Source: UBA10649 sp963700745
GTDB lineage: Bacteria; Actinomycetota; Actinomycetes; S36-B12
Direction: 5' to 3'
Length of the DNA stretch: 64,000 nt
NCBI GenBank assembly: GCA_963700745.1
Contig: CAVOYT010000009.1
Location: 493,754 to 557,753, forward strand
In this document: positions 38,126 through 46,582 of the stretch, piece by piece
Position numbering within the stretch: the stretch's first letter is position 1
How the letters are laid out: each line of letters opens with the position of its first letter
Position numbers and translations under genes: made by a program
Notes under the pieces: generated by a model
What the model was told of the DNA's origin: nothing
The model's input: only the letters and a program-made list of their open reading frames with translations
The model's database searches: none

Positions 38126-39196
38126 CTACTGAACAACAGCCGTTACGTATTCCTGTTGAGTCCTAAGGACATACCGGATACGGTTTAACAATTTCCTGGC
38201 AATCCGGACAATCGCATTCGTCTTTGGCATTTTCTTGCACAGTGTAGTAAAAGTCATCAGCAGAGCAGGGTCTTTGCGTACCGCTACCCAGGAACTCTCG
38301 ATCAATATGCCTCTCAGGTGCGCATTCCGCCTCTTGGTGATGCCGGTTTTCCGCTCTGTTTCCCCGCTGCAATCCGTATCAGGGATAAGGCCGATGTAGC
38401 TGCAGAGCTTGTCGAGATTCTTGAAACGGCTGATATCGTACAATTCCGTCAGCAGTGTCATGGCGGTCAACGTACTAATTCCGGGCAGGGTCTTCAGCAG
38501 ACGAACGTTTTCCCGATACTCCTCTGAGTTGGCAAGGCTACGGATACTGCGGGTGATATCCGCAATGATCTTCCGCATATTATTGAGTTCCTCCAAATGC
38601 ACTTTCAGGGCAACATTGCCGCTGGCCCGTTCCATCCTGATTGCTTCGATCCAACGAACGAAGCGTTTGGACCAGTGACCTTTTGCCAGTTCCTCCGGTA
38701 CTTGTATCCCGTAGAAGTGCAAAATGGACTTGATCTGGTTCTTGCAGCGCGTCTGTTTCTTCACCATACTGTGCCGTGTCCTGATAAGGCTACGGTCTTC
38801 CACCTTGGGGCGGGAAGGAACATAGATGCTGTCAATCTCTCCGCTTCTGAGACTCCTTGCCAGCTTGCGGCAGTCCACTCGGTCGGTTTTGCTTCTTCGC
38901 TCCTTGTCCTTTGTGGGTACATCGGCCGGATTCACTACAAGACACTGCACCCCATGCTCTTGCAAGCGGTCGTGGATCCAGAAACCACTGAAGCCTGCTT
39001 CATACACTGATTTATATGATCCGCCTGGGAAATTGCGCTTGAGATATTTCACTAATACCTCCACATGAGGAGGCTGGGTAAATGTTTTATGTTCAAGGTT
39101 ATCCGTGAGAATACTAATGCTCCAGCTCTTCTTATGAATATCCATCCCCACATAAATCTGTTGACCCTTAAAATCAAGTTTGCTAATCTTGTGCAT
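38126..39196 (-). mobile_element. IS110-family transposase
   Basis: 356 residues, intact. N-terminal DEDD RuvC-like domain: VGMDIHKKSW (Asp), VYEAGFSG (Glu), KTDRVDCRKLA (Asp), and the C-terminal Transposase_20 region LLKTLPGISTLTAMTLLTELYDI with KLCSYIGLIP and the Ser-containing end. IS110 enzymes recombine without terminal inverted repeats and are guided by a bridge RNA from the noncoding end of the element. Lies at the right edge of the tRNA-Arg island. Exact element ends cannot be fixed from one copy. Confidence 0.9.
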
Positions 39197-39262
39197 GACA
39201 AGTCCCTCCTTTTGGTTTGTTGCATCTGTCCAGACACAACATACACAATCGGGGGACTTGTC
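39197..39262 (-). promoter_or_regulatory. Leader hairpin upstream of IS110 transposase
   Basis: GACAAGTCCC (39197-39206) and GGGACTTGTC (39253-39262) can pair exactly just before the start codon (39194-39196). The pairing covers part of the Shine-Dalgarno AGGAGGG. Inside lies a smaller dyad at 39219-39242. Could limit translation from read-through transcripts, or belong to a structured noncoding RNA; both are inference. Confidence 0.5.
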
Positions 39263-39386
39263 TTCTACTTTTTAATCATAAGGTCTATGTGAACATCGCA
39301 CCTATAGAAGAAGTATTAGCTGTTTATGTTTCAAAACGAATTCAACAAAAATTCTTGTCATACTTCTTTCCAGATTGACTACAAAT

Positions 39387-39415
39387 CTACACCAGAACCA
39401 TTTAACCTGGTGTAG
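39387..39415. terminator. Hairpin beside intact tRNA-Arg
   Basis: Perfect 9-bp stem CTACACCAG / CTGGTGTAG, followed on the plus strand by GTTTTGTC. It corresponds to the hairpin at 17490-17520 with compensating base changes. Confidence 0.5.
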
Positions 39416-39525
39416 GTTTTGTCATTATTCATTAAAATCACTTGGTTAGGAATACCCACCCTTAGCCTGTCAGTTATCAGAGCTACCAGGACAGAAACGG
39501 AAAGTTATTGAAAAATAAGTGAAAA

Positions 39526-39602
39526 TGGTACCCCCTGCAGGAATCGAACCTGCGACACCAGGTTTAGGAAACCTGTGCTCTATCCTACTGAGCTAAGGGG
39601 GC
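39526..39602 (-). tRNA. tRNA-Arg(CCU)
   Basis: Full 77-base cloverleaf including CCA. Acceptor GCCCCCT / AGGGGGT, D-arm AGCTCAGTAGGATAGAGC, anticodon arm CAGGT-TTCCTAA-ACCTG with anticodon CCT, variable region, T-arm GCAGG-TTCGATT-CCTGC. Its 3' half is repeated at 17629-17674, marking it as the integration target of the 22-kb island. Confidence 0.95.
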
Positions 39603-39603
39603 A

Positions 39604-40047
39604 CAAGGGTTTGCGGTTAATTATACCATTTAGTGTCATAAAAACGTCACAAAACCCATGCGCAGATGGCAGCGCAATTCTCCTTGGCGCCTGATCAGAA
39701 GCGGCTTTTCCTCAATATTTTAGAAGGGTGTCATATGTAAAAAAGGGGTTACAAAGGCTACAGAGGTTATAGGCACTTTTGGGCAATTAGGAGAGAATCA
39801 TCTTTCCTGGCGCAAGTAGGAATCATTTCATATTGTGGATCCTGAACGTCTGATAAGCAACATTCACAATGTTTTCACGTTTCCTTCGCTATTCCTTCAT
39901 TTTTCCCATGTATCCTTATATCTAAGCGAATAACTTTCTTCATTAGTAAGCAGCCAGTAGCCCTCCTGCTGGCTGCTCTCCCTCCTTTATGCGAGCATCT
40001 CTCTGGGAGCTCTTTAGATGGTATGATACAGTCAAAGGGATAACGTC
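39604..40047. other. Non-coding stretch right of tRNA-Arg
   Basis: About 445 bases without a gene. AGCAGCCAG (39949-39957) and CTGGCTGCT (39969-39977) form a perfect 9-bp stem and could be a terminator or attenuator ahead of the molybdoprotein gene. The tRNA promoter should lie at its left end. Confidence 0.45.
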
Positions 40048-40719
40048 ATGAAAACTGTCAAGTGCACATTGGGGTTCCTCATATTAGTTCTCTTGGTTTC
40101 GGCAGCATCTGGCGTGGCAAGCGATAAGAAGGTAGTGACCGCATTAGAGCCGGTCGAGATCCGCCAGTACCAGGGAAAGAACTTATCGCCTATCAGCGAT
40201 TTCCGGGAAAATTCAATTGCTGGCCCACAAAATGTTTCGTTAGACACTTTTCGCTTAAAGATCACGGGTCTTGTAGAGCATCCGCTGACGTTGACCTATG
40301 AGCAAGTGCTCAAGTACGATCACCACAGCAAGGTTGTAACGCTCCACTGTGTTGAAGGGTGGGATGTGACTATTTTGTGGGAAGGAGTTCTCTTGGAGGC
40401 GTTTTTGGCGGATGCAGGAGTTCAGCGCGCCGCAGTCACTGTAATATTTCATGCTGTTGATGGCTATAGTTCCTCACTGCCTTTGGAATACGTTCGCAAG
40501 AACCACATCTTGCTGGCTTTCAAGATCAACGGGCTGACACTTCCAGCAGAGCGGGGGTTTCCCTTCCAGGTTGTGGCTGAGTCGAAATGGGGATATAAGT
40601 GGGTCAAGTGGGTAAACGCTATCGAACTTTCGGCTGATCGCAATTATCGGGGATATTGGGAATCGCGTGGTTATAACAATAATGGAGATTGGCCCGGCCC
40701 GATGTTCAAACTTCAATAG
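40048..40719 (+). CDS. Exported molybdopterin-dependent oxidoreductase (sulfite-oxidase fold)
   Basis: 223 residues. Signal peptide MKTVKCTLGFLILVLLVSAASG, then an Oxidored_molyb domain: FRLKITGLVEHPLTLTYEQVL, the Mo-ligand Cys in VVTLHCVEGWDVTILWEG, VIFHAVDGYSSSLPLEYV, and PFQVVAESKWGYKWVKWVNAIELS. Related to MsrP/YedY-type enzymes that reduce S- or N-oxides in the periplasm. There is no MsrQ haem partner beside it, so the electron donor is unknown. Outside the tRNA-Arg island. Confidence 0.85.
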   Translation: MKTVKCTLGFLILVLLVSAASGVASDKKVVTALEPVEIRQYQGKNLSPISDFRENSIAGPQNVSLDTFRLKITGLVEHPLTLTYEQVLKYDHHSKVVTLHCVEGWDVTILWEGVLLEAFLADAGVQRAAVTVIFHAVDGYSSSLPLEYVRKNHILLAFKINGLTLPAERGFPFQVVAESKWGYKWVKWVNAIELSADRNYRGYWESRGYNNNGDWPGPMFKLQ

Positions 40720-40797
40720 TATCCTAAATCGTTTGCTCGTATTTGACAGTAAGCAAATAGATATACTCCATTGGAATATTGCAGAAGGAGGTAAAGT

Positions 40798-41013
40798 ATG
40801 GCAAAGTTCAAAACAGGTCCAATATTTGAATGTAACCGGTGTGGCAGAGAAGTTAAGATTAGCAAAGAAGGAAAGTCAATTATTCCAGTATACTGTTGCG
40901 GGAGCGCTATGACGCAAAAGAGAAAGTCTGTCACCAAAAAGAAAGTTGCAAGTGAGGGAGCTATGAAGAAAGAACAACAAAAAAATCAGCGAAAAAATAA
41001 GTTTAAAGATTAG
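40798..41013 (+). CDS. Desulforedoxin-like small iron/zinc protein
   Basis: 71 residues. FECNRCGREVKI and PVYCCGSAM supply the CxxC...CC spacing of desulforedoxin and the N-terminal domain of desulfoferrodoxin, which binds one Fe(SCys)4. The C-terminal 35 residues are Lys/Gln-rich and look disordered. GAAGGAGG precedes the ATG. Such proteins occur in anaerobes, which fits a Desulfobacterota/Nitrospirota-like source. Confidence 0.75.
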   Translation: MAKFKTGPIFECNRCGREVKISKEGKSIIPVYCCGSAMTQKRKSVTKKKVASEGAMKKEQQKNQRKNKFKD

Positions 41014-41104
41014 CAATAAGGGATTGTCATTTTTGATTCTGCCTTATGCATTTCCTGTCCATTTTATCGCAGAGTTTGGTTAAAGAAATATAGTATTCCT
41101 AGAT

Positions 41105-41733
41105 TTAACCCCCAATCCACTTGGTAACAATCTCCATTGCTGTGGGGGAGAAGGTTTCCTCAATCTTGCCGTATTCCGTAGGCGCGCCACTGTTGGCGGT
41201 TTGGAAAAGGTGGTTCAATCCCGGTAATTCTTTAACAGTATAGTGAGTATTCCCGCCCGCTTTCAGAGCGGATTCGATGGCGCTGAGGTTCTGTTTTGGC
41301 GGCACCTGCAAATCCTTCTCCCCGTTAATCGCCAGCACCGGGCAGCGAACTTTTTTCTAAGGTGGGGCGGGGATCGTAGGTCAGGAAGAAGCGGAACCAG
41401 GGACTCAGCATGCGTTTCAGGCTCATTTCCAACATTCTTTGAGGATCGCCGGATTTTAGCGCTTCCGCTTTCAAATCCTCATCCAGCGTTTCCCAGACCT
41501 GTTTTTGGTATGCGCGGATTTTTTGCGCCGCCAGGGAATCATCCGGCTCGGATTTGATGATGGCAAATACCGCTTTCGCATCTTTCTGCTCCTGCTCGAT
41601 CAGTTTTTCACTGGCTCCCTCCGCTTGCGAAATCAAGCGGGTTTGGAGGTAGAGGATCTCTTCCCCGCTCAGGCCGGGGCCGGCCATCAGCAAGATGAAC
41701 GCCACATCCTTTGATGGCACTGCTGCCAGCGGG
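41105..41733 (-). CDS. Alpha/beta hydrolase, 5' truncated (one frameshift)
   Basis: C-terminal two-thirds of a serine hydrolase like those annotated as dienelactone-hydrolase-type or S9-like alpha/beta hydrolases: SKDVAFILLMAGPGLSGEEILY, YDPRPTLEK, then in another frame VLAINGEKDLQVPP (acid residue Asp) and LPGLNHLFQTA (catalytic His). The nucleophile GHSEGG motif would lie just upstream but is cut off at the junction near 41,733. Frame break near 41,350. Confidence 0.75.
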
Positions 41734-42423
41734 ACCTATGGCGACCGGGTCGAGTGGAGCACATCGGCGACCGGCGCCACATGGGCGGGATCGCTGATGC
41801 TGGTCATCACGTGCTTCGCGGTGCCGGCGAGGCTGGCATAGGCGGTGTTCACGTCCAGGCTCAGCGCATCCGGCATGTCGCGGGCGACCAGCGAGCGGCT
41901 GAAGAAATGGATGTCCGGCAGCGCATCGACCAGCCGCGCCGCGTCGTGGAGGTCGCCGAGCGTCGAGTTGCGGCAGCGCCCGGGTACCAGGTCGATCACG
42001 CTCGGCGTGCACCGCGAGCGGCATGCACGCGCGCGGGCGTCGCTCAAGCTCCAACTCGTGGCCAGGCGTCCGGCCATGCAGGGTGAACTCCCGCGCCAGC
42101 GCCGCGATCGCCTCCTCGACCAGCGCCCGCGGGAAGATGAGCCGGCCCGCAGCCGTCAGCCGCCCGCCCCGGGCCGCCACGAGCTCCACTGCGACGGGCG
42201 GCGCCTCCGACATGCCGGTGCAGCACAACAGCTCCAGCGCCGCGCCATCGATGCGCGCGAGGTCGCGCTCGGTCAGCGGTGCGTAGCGTCCGCCCGCGAC
42301 CCCGGCGGTGACCGGATGGTGGCGCACTGGCGGCGTGGCAGACCGCCCGCTCCGCCCGCGCCGCCCCTCAGGCGCCGCATCGGCCGTCTCGCCGCTCTTG
42401 GCGTCGTCGGATCGGTTCGCCAT
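41734..42423 (-). CDS. Trimethylamine methyltransferase (MttB)-family protein, N-terminal part
   Basis: About 230 residues of an MttB/MtgB-type corrinoid methyltransferase: YAPLTERDLARIDGAALELL, PPVAVELVAARGG, ALVEEAIAALAREFTLHGR, then in another frame LGDLHDAARLVDALPDIHFFS and TAYASLAGTAKHVMTSI. Demethylates methylated amines such as glycine betaine or trimethylamine. Frame break near 42,040. The rest is lost at the junction at 41,733, so whether a pyrrolysine codon existed cannot be judged. Divergent from a LysR gene. Confidence 0.75.
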
Positions 42424-42556
42424 CGGCGGTCTCCAGGTTCGGGCGCGGGAGGCGCTGCGCACGCCCGATCATCGCCCCGCGCAATTCAGTCGACAAACGA
42501 GTAATCGGCCGAATATGCATAGCGAAATCACCACCCATGGAGAGAGGAACGAGTGC

Positions 42557-43446
42557 ATGCCGGCCAGCCGCCCGCGCCTTCCCCTGACCGCGCTCCGGAC
42601 CTTCGAGGCGGCGGCGCGGCACGAGAGCTTCAAGGCCGCGGCCGAAGAGCTCGGGCTCAGCCCGACCACGGTCAGCAATCAGATCCGCGGCCTCGAACGC
42701 GACTGGGGCTGCAAGCTGTTCGAGCGCCGGACTTGGCAGGTGGTGCTGACCGACACCGGCCGCTCGCTCTCCCGCGTGGTGCACGATGCCTTCGCCGCGA
42801 TCCGGGCCGAGATCGAGGCGCGCGTCGGCCCCGCCCGCACCCCGGTCACCCTGGCCGCCGGACCGATCTTCGCCGCCCGCTGGCTGAGCCCGCGGCTGAC
42901 GCGCTTCCACCGGATAGCGCCGGAGGTCGAGCTGATCCTCCATCACGGCGCGCGCATCACCGGCGCCGCCGCCATGACCACGGACCTTGCCGTCGACTGG
43001 GGCGAGGGTGCCTGGAGCGGCCTCGACCGCGGAAACTGTTCGAGATCCGCTATGCCCCGGTGCTGAGTTCGGCCCTGGCTGCCGAGCGCAGCGGCCTCGC
43101 CGACCCCGCCGACCTGGCGCGATTTCCGGTCATCCACCAGCACGACCGGACCGAGTGGGCCGCCTGGCTTGCGCTGGCCGGCGTGCCGGGACTGCGCTTC
43201 GCCGAGGAGACCGTCATCACCGACTTCGAACGTCGTCACCCAGGCGGCCATCGACGGTCAGGGCGTGGCACTGGGGATCTTTCCCTTCCTCGCCCGCGAG
43301 GTGGCCGCGGGGCTCCTGATCAGACCCTTCGACGCCGAGCTTGCCCCGAGCCGCGCCTACTTCCTGCTACTTGCCCCGGCGCGCGGAAATCGCGCGCCAC
43401 CGCAACGGTCTGCGACTGGCTGGAGCGCGAGGCAGCGACACCGTGA
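42557..43446 (+). CDS. LysR-family transcriptional regulator (frameshifted)
   Basis: About 296 residues when frames are joined. Winged helix-turn-helix at the N terminus (LTALRTFEAAARHESFKAAAE, LSPTTVSNQIRGLE, CKLFERRTWQVVLTDTG) like GcvA-type regulators, then the effector-binding domain (VIHQHDRTEWAAWLALAGV, GVALGIFPFLAREVAAGLL). Frame breaks near 43,035, 43,225 and 43,395. GAGAGGAACGAG precedes the ATG. Divergent from the MttB-like gene, which it may control. Confidence 0.8.
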
Positions 43447-43459
43447 GTGCCACTCCCGG

Positions 43460-44232
43460 CTAGCCAGCGATGAACCGGATCATATGTCCGGCGACGTCGT
43501 CCGGCGCCTCGAGCAGGATGGCGTGCTTCACGCGCGGCAGGATCACCAGCTCGGCATCGGGCAGCGCATCGGCGATCAACCGGTTGAGGCGCGGATTGCA
43601 GCCGCCGTCGTTCTCGCCGGTCAGCACCAGCGACGGTGCCGCGATCTCGTGCAGCCACGGCGCCATCTCGGTTTCGGCATAGATCCGGAACACGTTCAGG
43701 AACACGCCCGGATCCATGGCAAGAACCTGCGCGAGCCTGGCATCGACGATCGCCCGGTTGGTCGGCAATGAAATCGTCGGTGAACCAGCGGTCGACCAGC
43801 GTCGGCAGGATCTGTGCGATACCCCGTTCCTCCATGGCGCTGACGACGCCGCGCACCTTGGCGCTGTCCTCCGCCGTCCGCCCGGCGGCGGTCGACAGCA
43901 GGCCGAGCGAGAGGACGCGGTCGGGATGGCGGCGCGCATAGGCCGGCCCGATCATGCCGCCGAGCGAATGGCCGGCGAAATGGGCGCGCGCGAACCCGGT
44001 CCGCTCGCGCAACCGCTCGAGGTCGGCGACCAGCGCGTCCAGTCCGAACGGCGCCGACGGCATCGGCGAGGCTGCCGTGCCCGCGCAGATCGTAGGCGAC
44101 CACGGTGAAATGGTCGCGCAGTATCGGCACCAGAAAGCGCCAGGCGCCGCGCGCCGCGCCGATGCCGTGGATCAGGAACAAAGGCGGGCCGCTACCTTCG
44201 ATCGAATAGTCGCAGTCGAGCGCGGTCGCCAT
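43460..44232 (-). CDS. Alpha/beta hydrolase (3-oxoadipate enol-lactonase-like, frameshifted)
   Basis: About 257 residues. FLIHGIGAARGAWRFLVP at the oxyanion region, VVAYDLRGHG, nucleophile Ser in FAGHSLGGMIGPAYA, Asp in LVLTGENDGGCN, and His in ILPRVKHAILLEAPDDV. Resembles PcaD-type enol-lactone hydrolases. Frame breaks near 44,060 and 43,765. Twelve bases downstream of a 4-OT tautomerase gene and after an LLM oxidoreductase gene, which together suggest a small catabolic operon. Confidence 0.8.
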
Positions 44233-44243
44233 CTCCGGCCGCC

Positions 44244-44438
44244 TCAGGCGGGTTTCTTGTCGATCGCGAGCGTGCCGCCGGAACCCCAGTCCTCCTGATC
44301 GACATCGCTGATGACGATCTGCAGCGAATCGGGCTTGCCGCCGCAGGTGCGCAGGAATGCGTCGGTCAGCTCGCGCACCAGCGCGCGCTTCTGCTCGCGC
44401 GTGCGGCCCTTGTACATTTCGACACGAATGATCGGCAT
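44244..44438 (-). CDS. 4-oxalocrotonate tautomerase-family protein
   Basis: 64 residues, intact, the usual size. The catalytic Pro follows the start Met (MPIIRVEMYKGRTREQK), and ALVRELTDAFLRTC, IVISDVDQEDWGSGG complete the short beta-alpha-beta fold that assembles into hexamers. Tautomerises 2-hydroxymuconate-type enols in aromatic or ring-cleavage catabolism. In an operon with LLM oxidoreductase and alpha/beta hydrolase genes. Confidence 0.88.
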   Translation of the reverse strand: MPIIRVEMYKGRTREQKRALVRELTDAFLRTCGGKPDSLQIVISDVDQEDWGSGGTLAIDKKPA

Positions 44439-44462
44439 GGCCCTGCTCCGGGAAAATTTGGC

Positions 44463-45511
44463 CTATTCGGCGGCGATGGAATTATCGTGGGCGGTGGCCG
44501 GGTCTGAAAAATGCGGCATGATCTCCTCGGCGAAATGCTGGATCGATTCGAGCGTCTCGGCCTGATGGCGCCGAAATTAATGTTCAGGATGACCCGGTCG
44601 ACGCCGGCCTCGGCGTAGGGTCCCAGCTTGTCGATCATCTCGGTCGGCGTGCAGATGAGTAGACTCTCGGCCAGTTCGCCGATGGTCTGTTTCCGCGGCA
44701 GCGGTTCGATCATGCCGCGCTGACGATGCCGGGCCCGGTGAACACATTGTCGAATCGGCTGTAGTAATCGTGCGCCGCCTCGATCTGCGGCGACGGTCGG
44801 CACCGTCGCGGAACGAAGGCCACCCGCGACATCGACAGGGTGAGGCGCGCCCGCGTCGCCCAGCTCCGCTCTTGCCGCGCCGAAACGCGTCGACCTGGTC
44901 CAGCATGTGCCGGTGGTCGCCCGCCAGGGGTGTTGTCTGGATATGAAAGCCCCGCCGGGTGCAGTGATAGATCGCCTCGGGCACCAGCACCGCCATCATG
45001 ATCGGCGGGCCGCCGGCGCTCATCGGGCGCGGCATGATGGTCAGCGGATCGAACTTGTAGTACTTGCCGTTCCACGACACCTCCTCCCGGGTCAGCAGTG
45101 CAGTCAGCACGTCGAGCGATTCGTCGAACTTCTCGCGGCTGATCTCCAGCGGCACACCCAGGCGGGACATCTCGTAGGCGAACGCGCCGCGCCCGACGCC
45201 CAGCATCAGCCGCCCATCGGTAAAGATGTCGGCGGCGACGATCTCGCCGGCATAGATCGCGCATGTCGTGCAGCGGCAGCACCGCAACGCGGTCATGATC
45301 TTCAGCCGCTTGGTCGCATCGGCGATCTTGACCGCGAATTGCAGCGGCGCCGGCATCATCAGGATGTTGACAGATGATGCTCGGTGATCGAGACGGCATC
45401 GAAGCCGAGCCGGTCGGCCAGCACCGCCTGCTCGATCATGTCCGGCTAGAGCCGGTCGCCGCCGTAAGTCGTGTCCGGGTAATAGGCCGAGAGCTGCACG
45501 CTGAACTCCAT
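44463..45511 (-). CDS. LLM-class flavin-dependent oxidoreductase (frameshifted)
   Basis: About 350 residues of a luciferase-like monooxygenase. N terminus MEFSVQLSAYYPDTTYGG, core IVAADIFTDGRLMLGVGRGAFAYEM, KFDESLDVLTALLTREEVSW, and C-terminal EMIDKLGPYAEAGVDRVILN. At least five frame changes plus an in-frame TAG at 45446-45448 that is repaired by an indel a few bases later, a sign of sequence error. RBS GGAGGATACC before the ATG at 45511. The operon's first gene. Confidence 0.78.
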
Positions 45512-45773
45512 GGTATCCTCCGCGACACCGGCGGGATGGCCGGCAGCCGCCACAGGAAACCGGCAAACGGACTGAATCTGCAAACAAAATCTTTCGAACC
45601 CGGGTCTCCCCGTGGCTTCACCGGCCGGGGCGCGCCGGGCCGCCACGCGGATCGGACCGTCCCCGGGCCGCACGCGCCTGCCGGCCGGCGGGCCGATCGC
45701 CAGTTCCAGCCCTTGCCCCCCGGCGGAAACTGCGCATTCTGGCGCCGGCGCTTTGAAAAGGAGAGACAGACCG

Positions 45774-46488
45774 ATGGCGGATCGCTGGAAGATCACCTGG
45801 CTCGGACATGCCTCGTTCCGGATCGAGGTCGGGAACCAGGTGCTGCTGCTCGATCCCTGGCTGAAGGGAAACCCGAGCTTCGACGAGGCGAACCGCGCCG
45901 CGGCGATCGCGGGCGCGACCCATATTCTGGTGACCCACGGCCATGGCGACCATGCGGCGGACGCGCCGGGCATCTCGGCCGAGACCGGGGCGCCGGTGGT
46001 CGGGATCTACGACTGGGTGACCTGGGTCAGCGCCCGGCACGGGCTGACGGGCGGCATCGGCATGAACAAGGGCGGCACGGTGACGCTCGGCAACGTGGCG
46101 GTAACCATGGTCAACGCGGTTCATTCCTCATCGGTCACCGGGGAGGGCGGGGTGCCCACTTATGCGGGCTGTGAGTTCGGGCTACATGATCGCCCATGGC
46201 GGCCGCACGCTCTACGTCGCCGGCGACACCGACGTGATGGCGGATATGGGCATCTTCGCCGAGCTGCACGCGCCGGACTATGCCATCCTGCCGATCGGCG
46301 GTCACTTCACCATGGATGCGAGGCGGGCGGCCTTTGCGGCGAAGAAGTTCTTCGACTTCAAGGTCGTGATCCCCAGTCACTACCGCACCTTCCCGCTGCT
46401 GGCGCAGTCTGCCGACGAGTTCCGCGCCCTGATGGCCCCGGCTCGCGTCGATGCGCCGGAGGTGATGGGCGTGGTGCTCTTGGAGTGA
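45774..46488 (+). CDS. Metallo-beta-lactamase-fold hydrolase (UPF0173-like, one frameshift)
   Basis: About 238 residues. ITWLGHASFRIE and the metal-binding ILVTHGHGDHAAD (HxHxDH) at residues 60-72, VNAVHSSS, then in another frame LYVAGDTDVMADM and LPIGGHFTMD with further metal ligands and VIPSHYRTFP. Matches UPF0173/UlaG-like metal-dependent hydrolases of unknown substrate. Frame break near 46,172. AGGAGAG lies before the ATG. Confidence 0.85.
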
Positions 46489-46552
46489 GGCTCGCAGGGC
46501 CTTTCCGGCCCCCCATACGCAGCACCCCAACTCGCCCGAGGCGCCGGCCGGT

Positions 46553-46576
46553 GTCCGGGCCAGGTCAGGCCCGGAC
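46553..46576. terminator. Bidirectional hairpin between convergent genes
   Basis: Perfect 9-bp stem GTCCGGGCC / GGCCCGGAC with a six-base loop, between the plus-strand hydrolase and the minus-strand subtilase ends. No T-tract; terminator role inferred from position. Confidence 0.6.
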
Positions 46577-46582
46577 CGGTCA

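Noticed and set aside
17675..39525. Tyrosine integrase for the tRNA-Arg island
   Set aside because: No protein with the R...HxxR...Y pattern of tyrosine recombinases was found among the island genes; the IS110 enzyme is unrelated.
41734..42423. Pyrrolysine-containing methylamine methyltransferase
   Set aside because: The part that would carry the amber codon is missing, and no pyl genes are present.
45446..45448. Stop-codon recoding (amber read-through) in the LLM gene
   Set aside because: The TAG comes from a local deletion that is followed by a compensating insertion a few bases on, and the gene has other frame breaks.
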